Source: Crossaster papposus (taxonomy: Eukaryota > Echinodermata > Asteroidea > Velatida > Solasteridae). Taken from it: 64,000 bases of DNA. The notes under the pieces were generated by a model. That model worked only from the letters and a program-made list of their open reading frames with translations. It did no database searches and had not been told where the DNA came from. Both the position numbers and the translations under genes were made by a program. Shown here piece after piece: positions 1 through 9,500 of this stretch. Numbering within the stretch: the first letter of the stretch is position 1; every line of letters begins with the position of its first letter. The stretch spans positions 124,001 through 188,000 of the forward strand of contig JBAIAA010000814.1 in assembly GCA_037893245.1 (NCBI GenBank), written 5' to 3'.

Positions 1-108
1 TTTGAAAGGATCTTTGGATGTACTAGCGAGTGTTTGCTTTAAGTTCAAGAAAATGGCGAATCTCCCAATATCATGAGAGTTTGAATTTTCAAGCTAGCGC
101 TTGTTAAT

Positions 109-268
109 TGTAACCCAGGATGAGTAAATGAGACACTTTGCGGCAAAATTAAAACTTGAGATTTTGATTTCATCATTTAAAGCTTGTTTAGCTTTAAATG
201 ATGAAATCAAAATCTCAAATTTTATTTTTGCCTCAAAAAGTGTCTCATTTACTCATGCTGGGTCACAA
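109..268. repeat. Hairpin MITE family A, copy 1
   Basis: A near-perfect palindrome. Its ends are related to TGTGACCCAGC / GCTGGGTCACA, and the arms carry GAGTAAATGAGACACTTTG and its complement around a core of ATTTCATCATTTAAAGC. Other copies are at 14012-14168, 24545-24658 (left arm truncated) and 50359-50497. The short reading frame across it is only the two arms read through. Confidence 0.85.
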
Positions 269-1568
269 TTTGTTAACCTAAGTTGTTGTGTTTGGAATTA
301 TCAGATCATGTAATTAATACTGGTATGAATTCGCGAAGATTCTTATTGAATACCAGCAACAGCAAGCTTACCTTTTAGACTTTATATGAGATCAATTATT
401 GGGTAAAACAACATCCTGCATGACAGTTTGACACCCACAAAAAAACAAGACAGCGACACACGTCTCCGACTGCAAAGCTCTATGGCCCCGCAAAGTCTGT
501 GGGGTGTTGCCTAGGGCCGTTCCCGTCTACGTCTAGTCTGCAGACTGACATAGTGTCAGTGACACGGACGGTGCTAGTACATTTAGTTACGTTGTTTTTG
601 TCGAATCGTTCTGGAATAACACTTTCTCAAACAAAAATTGTCCCTAAAAGCTATCACAACTGATCCACAGCTCTTTAAAACTATTGCATGACATTTTTGG
701 AACCATCGGATGATCGGACTGACAATTCAATTTAAAAGGCCGAGTTTTTACTCACCAACCAAAATGTTCATTCTACCCCTCAAAAAAAAAAGACAGCCCC
801 CGGACACTAGAGGGCGGCAGATAATATTTACGGTCTAAATTAGTTGCTAAATTATTATGGATTCACTGCATGTACCATACCATGTACCACCGCGGCCCCC
901 AAGAAAACAACACAAAATATAGGAAACAACACAAAATAAGACAGAAACAGCGCCGCCTAGTGACGCTCAGGGGGTCGGGTGGCAATGTATTTTTAATTGG
1001 AAATATAAGATTAAGACCCCTAGGGCAATTTTCTTTTCAATTTTACCAGAGTTCACCTACCGTACTCAATTTGTTTTTATATTCCACTCCCCCAAAACAC
1101 CTTTGAAATAGTCATCAATCTCTGGGCCCAGGTCTATTGAATACAATTCCCCCAGTTGGACTTGGCCGGGACCCAAGTCACAAATACTTGATTTCCACAA
1201 AAATGTCTACAAAAATCAGTCCCACATTTACAGGCCTCAAAGACCTCTTATTCAAACCTATTTGAGGGATACAAAAATATTAATGAGCGTTAATTGGTGT
1301 GTGGTACGTGCACCCATAAAGCGGCACAGCAAAGATCGCTCAAATTAAGCTCCCCCCCCCCAAGCAAACCATTTTGGGGGGTAAACACTTTAAGGGTTAA
1401 ACAAATGTTTAGCCAAGGTTAAGCTTTTTATAGAATGACATTTTTATTGCATACCTTAAAAGTACTGACATGTACAGGATAAATGAGACAAACAATAACA
1501 TATTGTAATTTAAGGCAAATTTAAGGTAAGGCATAGAATATCAGTTCTAAAAATGTACAGCAAGTTAA

Positions 1569-1775
1569 CATCCCCCATTCCGTACATCGTTATACAAATA
1601 TAAAAGTGCCGCCTTTAACAAATTCTGAAATTATCATCCCTGATTCCACACATCGTTTTACGCATCGACTACATGAATTAAACATATAAAAGTGCCGCTT
1701 TTAAAATATTCTGAAATTATCATCCCTAATTCCACACATCATTCTAAGCATTGAGTTTACATGTATTAAACATAT
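1569..1775 (+). repeat. Short tandem repeat, about 2.5 units of 66-86 bp
   Basis: The motif CATCCC..ATTCC..ACATCG followed by ATATAAAAGTGCCGC and TTCTGAAATTAT recurs starting near 1569, 1635 and 1721. The second period is 86 bp and the first unit is shorter (66 bp). Confidence 0.7.
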
Positions 1776-1885
1776 GCTTGTGCATAAATAAAAATCAATC
1801 GGTGCATTTTTACAATTTGAGCATTTTGAAATTTCTGTGTAAGGAATTATTATTAATACAAATTTGGAAGATTTCTGCACTTGAT

Positions 1886-2127
1886 TTAACCAGTTTGCGC
1901 CGGATGACGTATATAAACGCAAGAATTTCCCCAAATTCAAAACGGATGACGCATAAACACGCCAAGTTCAAGTTCGCAAATGTATGTCAGCAGCGCGCAA
2001 GGCCGGAAATGCGTGGGTGTGCTTCCCGGCACTATCAGCCTGAACCCGCTTCTGATCGAGTTTCGTTAAAAATAATCCCGCCTGTCGGTTCGGCGATGTT
2101 AAAATAATCCCGGCGCGAACTGGTTAA
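1886..2127 (+). mobile_element. TTAA-flanked MITE family B, copy 1
   Basis: Begins TTAACCAGTTTGCGCCGG and ends with the complementary CCGGCGCGAACTGGTTAA. Both ends therefore carry TTAA next to an inverted repeat of about 14-16 bp. The interior has AAGGCCGGAAATGCGTGGG and GATCGAGTTTCGTTAAAAAT, shared by all copies. It encodes no transposase. The TTAA ends suggest piggyBac-type mobilisation, which is inference. Confidence 0.85.
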
Positions 2128-2315
2128 AGAACATTTCAGCGTCAAAAGAGATTTTTTTAAATCCAAAATAATATAATACTATAATACAAATTTCCATTTT
2201 AAAACTATACACCCTGTTGAAATTAAAGAAACAAAACCGTTTACATGTACCATGCACGTACTAGACCTGTGACAACATTTACTAAAATACAGTTGATTGA
2301 TATCGACCATAATGT

Positions 2316-2718
2316 GCCCTAGCTCCCACGAAATCAGAGTAAAGTTGACATTTTGACATTTTGAGATATTGGTATTTCCAGATTCCTTGAATTCTTAGCT
2401 TTAAAATGATATATAATTTATTAGGTAGGGTATTTAAAAAATATCTAAAATTGAGCAAAACCAGCGTTCATTACACACATCAAATTAGGAATAGTTAAGA
2501 ATTAATTTTGCTACTCTTTACTTCTTGGGTACACTCAGTAAAATCAAATTTAGATGTTTTCTGCTGATCTTTTGCAAAAAAATACTTTGTAGTTAAAAAA
2601 ACCAACCATATGCCAAAACCCATAAAACAATTCCCCACTGTCAAATCTGCTATTTTCAATCATAACTCAATATAGCATAGTGTGACTTTATGCCGTTTTC
2701 GTGGGAGCAGGTCACATG
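2316..2718. mobile_element. TIR element (GTGGGAGCAGGTCACAT ends)
   Basis: The left end reads CCTAGCTCCCACGAAAT and the right end ATTTCGTGGGAGC-like followed by AGGTCACAT. The stretches just inside are also complementary (AGTAAAGTTGAC against GTGACTTTATGCC). It is about 400 bp with no coding potential. Confidence 0.65.
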
Positions 2719-2751
2719 CTGTCCAATTGGTATATATATTAATTAATTAAC

Positions 2752-2896
2752 TAACTCTCCAAGGTATTTTGGCTAGAAACCCTGCCAGACGCAACAGATT
2801 GCATACTTTGTCACATTGACTTGTGTGCAGAGTGCAGCAAGGTCAAGCAGTCACCATAGATGCACTGTGCTGGATCTGGCAGGGTTAGGGTTAATA
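2752..2896. repeat. Dispersed repeat family G, copy 1
   Basis: A block containing GGCTAGAAACCCTGCCAGA, TTGTGTGCAGAGTGCAGC, GGTCAAGCAGTCACCA and GGCAGGGTTAGGGTTAA. The same block occurs inverted at 19539-19673. The GGGTTAGGGTTAA edge is shared with TTAA-type elements elsewhere in the window. Confidence 0.8.
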
Positions 2897-3261
2897 TTTT
2901 GTATACCTCTGTCTTGGATACTGTATTTTTATTGGTCTAGAACGATCATGTGTTCGGTGTATAACAACGCATATCCCATCCCTGTGTGATATCACATAAT
3001 GCTTCGAGCGTGTGAGCGTGGTATTACATGGCTGCTGTCTGTGAGCTCATCAGACGGAGGTATAATGAAACAATTGTTGACTGCTGTGATGTGGGATATG
3101 ACATTTTGAACACCCTCTGGGACGCATAGCACCTCCCCGGCTCTGTCCAAAGTGTTCAACGTGTCACATTTTTAAAATTAAATGTCAACATTTGTTCAAC
3201 AAAAGAAACATTTTTAAACTTAAAAAATATGATTAATGGAGGTATTGATAAAATGTCCATT

Positions 3262-4023
3262 TAAAGGGAAATTCCAGGCTAAATAATATTTAACCTAGTC
3301 TAAAAGAATATATGGTAACATACTGACTCCGCAGAAAATTTGTTTTGATTTGTTATCGAGAACGACACACGCGCTTATTATATTCACGATTTCTTGCCAT
3401 TCAGGAGTACAAGGGCGCGGCCATATTGTTCAAATTTCCCGCCTCGCCCGGGAAATTATGACGTAGTGTCTGCACCTCAATGCACATCGCTTTATTGCCT
3501 GTTGTTCGCACTGGTATCCCACCTACATTATGCAGACGTATGTTGTACGGCGCCCGACTATTGCGAGTACATGTATTGCATTTCTGTGCAGAATATCGAC
3601 TTGACGCGCCACAAACTATCGTTTATTTTTGTATTTTCTGAGAAGAATAGAAAACCTGTGAGCTAGTAATTATGGCATCAGGTCCTTCTCCGTATGATTT
3701 TGAGCCCACATTCACATGTACAGTACACATTGTGTATACACTATGCCGTACACAAAAGGGTTCAATTGTATTCCTTGCGCGTGCAGGGCCGCTATCGATC
3801 GGGCTTCGCGTACTGATGGTGCAGACACTACGTCACAATATCTCGGATGTACCGATAAACCAGAACAAAATTGCGGCTCGCATGACGGTAAGCGCAGTGC
3901 GAGGGAATCTGTTTTATATGATTACCGAAACCGATAAAAATGAAATAAAAATCAATTCACAATGGCAATTGACACTCTTTAACATTATGCAATTATAAAC
4001 TATGGGTGGAGTTTCCCTTTAAG
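3262..4023. mobile_element. TTAA-flanked TIR element, 0.76 kb
   Basis: Left end TTTAAAGGGAAATTCCAGG and right end GGAGTTTCCCTTTAAG are inverted repeats next to TTAA. Two open frames inside (90 and 108 codons) show no recognisable domain and are probably chance. Only this copy was found here. Confidence 0.65.
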
Positions 4024-4545
4024 ATTAATACAAAAATAAAAATCCAAAATGTTTTTTTCCCTGATAAAAAATTATTCATCCACATGCTCCCCTAAAACCG
4101 TCAGATATGAAATAAACTAATTAATTAAAATACAGTTTTACACCATTGAAACAAAAATCAACTGAATGTGCCTGTCTGCAAGATCTTGTGTCAGTTATAA
4201 TATTCATAGCAAATTTCCAACATTAATTAAGGCAATTGTAAATGCAGATGATTTTTAAAAGTTAATAATTATGACCATTCAAAATTAATACAAAAATAAA
4301 AATCCCAAATTGTTTTCCCGATACAAAATTATTCTTCCACATGCTCCCATAAAACCGTCAGATATCAAATAAAAGGTCATTAATTAATAAAACAGTAAAT
4401 ACACCATTGACAAAAAAATAATACTGAATATGCCTATCTGCAAGATCATGTGGCGATCATAATTTGCCTATCAAATTTCAAACAGCAAGGCAATTGTAAA
4501 TGCAGATGATACTTAAAAAATTAATTATTATGAACGGTAACAAAA
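4021..4545 (+). repeat. Imperfect tandem duplication, about 260-bp unit
   Basis: TTAATACAAAAATAAAAATCC, followed by CATGCTCCC, AAACCGTCAGATAT, CTGCAAGATC and GGCAATTGTAAATGCAGATG, occurs first at about 4025-4277 and again in the same order at about 4284-4540. The copies differ by scattered substitutions and small indels, so the duplication is not recent. Confidence 0.75.
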
Positions 4546-6445
4546 TAGAATGCTGAATAATACTGATGATAATTAAGGCAGTTCAGTATCGAGATCTTTA
4601 TTTGCAGATCTAAAAAAGGCACTCTCTTTCCACAATTTTTTCAGAATTTCAATGTAATGTCTGGACAAGGTTTTGCGATTACATACAGTGCGAGTCAAGA
4701 AGTTCCCTCTCGAATAATTATCTTTTTAATAAAGTTTAGGCAAATATTAACAATAGGTACAGAAATAAATAAATAGACAATGTTTTGGGCTATACATGTA
4801 CCGTAATTTCCTGCGGACAAGGCGCTCGGCGGTTAAGGCGCAGGTCCCTAAAATCACCCCCCAAAAAATTCAAACGTCAACAGATAAAGCGCACCGCCGA
4901 ATAAGGCGCATGCTTGAACGCACCCAAAAGAACACCAGGCGCCACCCGGTGTAGGTACATCGCCAGAAAGGGGTCATTTTGTTGCCTTAGAACGATCCCA
5001 CTATTCCAAGCAGGAATTAAACCGTAACCCCATGGGCTGGTCACATGTGTAGAGCCATGAAGAAAAGACCAAAGTAAATTGATACCAACCTACATCCATC
5101 GAGCCAACGCTGTGCATGATTGCGGTTTCTGACCCTACAATGGTGCGTCTTTTTCCAAAAGAAATAAGGTTCAATGAACTAAAACATTTGAGTGAGCCGA
5201 CACGAAATGTATCAACAATCGCAAACCCCAGATGTTCCTGACCGCAGAGTTTATACAATGGAAGCCGATACATGTGCCTCTCCCGCAAATATCGGGTTTC
5301 AAAACCGCGTTTAATGTTTTGGTCCGTGGGATTGTAAATTAATTCAGTAGTAAGTTCAGTCAGCCAGTGATATAGTTTCTTTCCAGACAACGTAATCAGA
5401 CAACATAGAGTTGACTTAATATATGGAAGGGATTTTTTTGTTCCAAAGTTACATGCATTTGGTGTATTCGTTTAGCTCACCCGAGTCGACACAGGGGTCA
5501 GCCACGAGAGCCGTGCTAAATGAACACTCAAACACAGGTCATCCTGCTCCGCACATGATATTTGAAGTTGCGGCTGTAGCCATTGACAAAATGCCCTTTG
5601 CGGACTGAGCCTAACTTTTAATTTACCGCTTTTCCGTTAATCGCAAACAAGTAACTACGTCAGAGTTGGATAAATAGCAGCTAAAGTCGCAATGAGCACC
5701 ATTACATTAGTAATATCGTTTAACTGACCAGTTCGAATTTTTATAATCATGAAAGCTGAGGAAAGCTAAAAGAACGCACACCCACTATGAGCCTACCTTT
5801 TGTTTGCAGCTGTCCACAGTGCACCACAAATTCTAACATTGTTGCATTTTCATTGAGTGATTGTACTATATACAGTACATGTATATGTGAATTGTATAAG
5901 CGCAACTGTGGAGAAAATTATATTCAATCGCAAGAAATTAAAAATGGGGATTTTCAAATTGTGTAATAAAGAGTGGACCAACAATTAGATGCACTTTTAT
6001 GTTATTTAATTTTGTTTTTTTACCAAAATAGTTCTTGAAACTATTTTAATATTTTGTTATTAAAGTTGAGGGAACTTCCTTTTGACTCACCCTGTATGTT
6101 GTCTCCTGCAGATTTCAGCCATCGCTTCATATTAGGAGTTCCCGTAAAGTTCTAAAACATTAAACTTCTCAATTTGAAAACATAACACTGATGAAGAAAA
6201 TCTCCAATTGCTTTCTCGTTGTCATGTAAACAAGGCCTTAACATTGACCCCGAGCTCTTTTCAATTCTCTAAATACATCCTATATTTTGCTTTCAAGGTG
6301 ATCCGTTACAAATATAATCTAAAATCGGTTCTTTTCTGATTCTTTCTCACCAGCTCTCAAGGCAAATGTCCAATGATAAAAAATTTAAAAAACAAACAAA
6401 TTTATGGTCCACTCAAATTTAGCCCTACGGGGAAATCTTCGGTCT

Positions 6446-6538
6446 CTACTCTAACTTGACGGCCTTGCCCTTGGAGGGGTAACTCCACAACAGGTAGAAC
6501 TGGACTGAACCAGAGAGAACGCCGGACATGCTGGGGAG
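6446..6538 (-). CDS. SWEET1: SWEET exon 6 (helix 7 and stop)
   Basis: Residues 185-214 and a TAG stop. LPSMSGVLSGSVQFYLLWS is helix 7, and YPSKGKAVKLE is the short cytoplasmic tail. The acceptor CTCCCTAG follows a pyrimidine tract and keeps phase 0. Confidence 0.9.
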   Translation of the reverse strand, partial: LPSMSGVLSGSVQFYLLWSYPSKGKAVKLE

Positions 6539-9500
6539 CTAGGGAGAAAATGTTGAAATTGGATGATATTGGCACAAAATAAAAAATCCACGAAAGTACA
6601 CTCAAGGAAAAAAGAAACGCAACACAGACATTTTTTATTTTTTTTTAAGGAAATAGGCCTGGCATTGTAAAAATGGTACATGTTCTAGATTTTGAGCAAT
6701 TTAGAGATAAACGTCTATCTTTATTTATCTCATTACGGCTGAGTGATTTGGGTGAGTTCCAAAACTGTGTTTGTGCATTTTATGCTAATGTTACACATGA
6801 GAGAATCCTAGAGATGAGTTTGACCACTCCTGTCCTGAACACAACCCGGCCTTGCCTTGCAAATGGAGGTCATGTTAATTATTGAACCGAAGGGTCCAGA
6901 CCAACCACAGGTTCAGGGCTTTGCTTTTAATCAGACCCATAAGAACAAGTATAAGAAAAAGTAGCATCAAAATTAAAAAAAAAACAGGACAAGTGTAGGA
7001 CTTTGTAGGACAAAATCAGTCTAATGTCAATCGGTTCGTTTGTCAGTCTGTCAGTATGTCTATTGTGTGTGTTTCTGGTCGTCTTGATGATGTTCTTTGC
7101 TGTCCGTTAATATCTGCCTGTTGTAGACAATTCAAACTACTTCCACTATTTTAATACGTTTTCGTGGTAGCAGGTAACAAATAGTGATTTTGCTCAAAAA
7201 CATTGGTATTATAACAAAGTGCTATACTGTTTTTAAATTAATTTTGTCTCATTTTCGTAACGCGAGTAAAGAACATTGCTCACTGCTCAGTATTGTCTTT
7301 TGTTTTGCTGGGTAACCTATCCAAATATTAACGTAGTTGATTATGACCCACTATTAAATGCATAACGGATGAACGACAGCTGGTAAAAGGATTTGCATAA
7401 TTTATTCAAGAGAAGATATAATACGAGATGCCATTAATTATGGATTGTGTTACCAACATATTTGACAAATGAGCCTGAAAATTCCACTCTGGCCTCGAAA
7501 ACAGATCCTAGACATATGGAGGATTAGATTAAATTGAGTATAAAAATTACACCCTTCTCCCCCCCCCCCCCTCCATATGATAAGCATATGATAAGCATAT
7601 GATAAGCATATGATAATTTTTCACAGAAGGTAAATTAATTTAGATAATAATTTGAGCCCGGTGGAATAATTTGTGCTTCTTTTTTTGTTCGGTCAGGTTA
7701 GGTTAATAAAAATAATAATAATGTGTGGTGCTTTACAATAATGTGTGGTCGGTCACAAGAGTCGGTCACAAGATCGGTCGCAAGATCGGTCACAAGAATC
7801 GGTCACAAGAGTCCGCTACAAGTCATCCAATCCAGCCTCAATTAAAATTATAAATTAATCATGATCCTTCTCCAACTTTCTAAAAGCTTGGGTCTAATTT
7901 TTTTATATTCATCAATGATAGTAATTTACTCACTGAAAACACCAAGTTGTCCACGGCAATTCCATACAGCACCCAGAGCACCGAGGTGACAAAGATCGCT
8001 ACGGCCATGGACAAGGATAGACAGTCGCTGGACTGATTCTTAATAATGTTACCCTTAAAATAACAAAACAGAAACAGTGGTCAGAACAAGGTCAATTAGA
8101 TCTGGGTAGCTGTCGGTCAATGAAATTCAAGTACATGTATTTCCTTTGCACACTGCTTACAGTAACTTTATTAGTTTTTCAAGGGATAATAGATTTCCGC
8201 CATGTGGTGGTGCGAAATACGGTACCCTCTGGAGACGTGAACACAATGGGGACAATGGGAGTGAAAAGGTCTCCAAAGGGTAATTTCTATAGATGAATAG
8301 GTCTCCACTGGGAATTTCACGAATTCTATTTTTGGATTGTACTTAAATTACTTAAAAACTAGGGTTAGGATGTAGGTTAGGGTTAGTGTTTGGGTTAGGG
8401 TATAATATAGGGTATATTGGGTCGAAATTTCAACCCAGAAAAATAATTGTGGTTAAAATGAGAGCATTTTGAAAAACGTGCTCGACTTTTTAACCATTTT
8501 GTACACGAGAACAAAGCCATGTCTCCACAGTGATACAAAAATGCGAAGGTAATGCGTAATTATTCTTATATTTAAAAAAATGATTTTTATTTTTGCCTAA
8601 TTTTAAAGTGAAACGAGCAGCTATTGACAAAAAGAGGCAATAATACTTGTCTGAATTTCCAACCTATGCAGTTAAAACGCTTGAAAATGTTAATCATCAA
8701 AACCTAGTACACACCTCGTGGAGTGTTGTGGCCGAGCAGTTAAGAACCCGGTTTTCTGTTCCGCAGAGCGTGGGTTCGAATCTCTGTCTCGACACCTGTG
8801 TCCTTAAGCAAGGCACTGAAACCACTATTGCTTCGTCTTTCGGATGGGACGTAAAGCCGTAGGTCCCAGGTATTGTATAATAATCATTATAATGCACGTA
8901 AAAGAACCCAGTAACACTTATCGCTAAGAGAAGGGGTTTGCCCCGGTGTTTCTGGCTGTGCTCCTGCACATCCCAGTATAGTTGTCTACAACTGCAAAAG
9001 GGATTAATCTACCAAGAACCAAGAACAATAATTTTGAGTCGGAGCCTGGCCTGGGGCCAATTTCATAGAGCTGCTAAGAATACAAATTTGCTTAGCACAA
9101 AAAAAGTCTTGCTCATTAAAAACAGGTTACCAGCCAAAATTCTTTGTGTTTTTCATGCTAAGCAAAAAAACAGCTGATTATCAATCAAAAACAATAAAGA
9201 TCACGTGAAAATTTGCTCTGTAACCTTGTTTTTGCTAAGGACAAATGTTCATGCTAAGCACATTGTTGTGCTTAGTAGCTCTATGAAATTGGCCACCAGT
9301 TTTACTCACAATATCTGCAATGGGAGCTATGTTCATTCCTATGACGAGAAAGCTTATTAGCAAACCTAGTTGAAGCTCAACAACCGAGGGCTCACGGATA
9401 ATGCGCGTCAGGTAGAAGTAAACACAGATAATGCCGACACCAGCGACCATGAGCTGCCGAAAGGTAGTACCCTTAATAAAGACGGCAACAAAATTAAATG

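Larger units (their letters stand above)
1..6445. other. Repeat-filled intergenic region, no gene seen
   Basis: No reading frame here shows a recognisable family, paired splice sites or coding-like composition. The interval holds the hairpin element at 109-268, a tandem repeat at about 1569-1775, TIR elements at 1886-2127, 2316-2718, 2752-2896 and 3262-4023, and a tandem duplication at about 4021-4545. The stretches 280-1560 and 4560-6445 hold nothing I can assign apart from a GGCGC-rich patch near 4808-4930. The region lies downstream of the SWEET gene, whose 3' UTR must enter it. Confidence 0.6.

Noticed and set aside
3394-3998. Two adjoining plus-strand frames as a gene
   Set aside because: They lie wholly inside a TTAA-flanked TIR element, have no recognised domain and no splice signals.
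5001-5390. Minus-strand frame of 129 codons
   Set aside because: No recognisable domain, no splice context, and composition like the surrounding non-coding DNA. Frames this long are expected by chance in 64 kb.
7560-7820. CRISPR-like regular repeats
   Set aside because: Units are 10-12 bp without spacers in a spliced animal genome: simple microsatellites.
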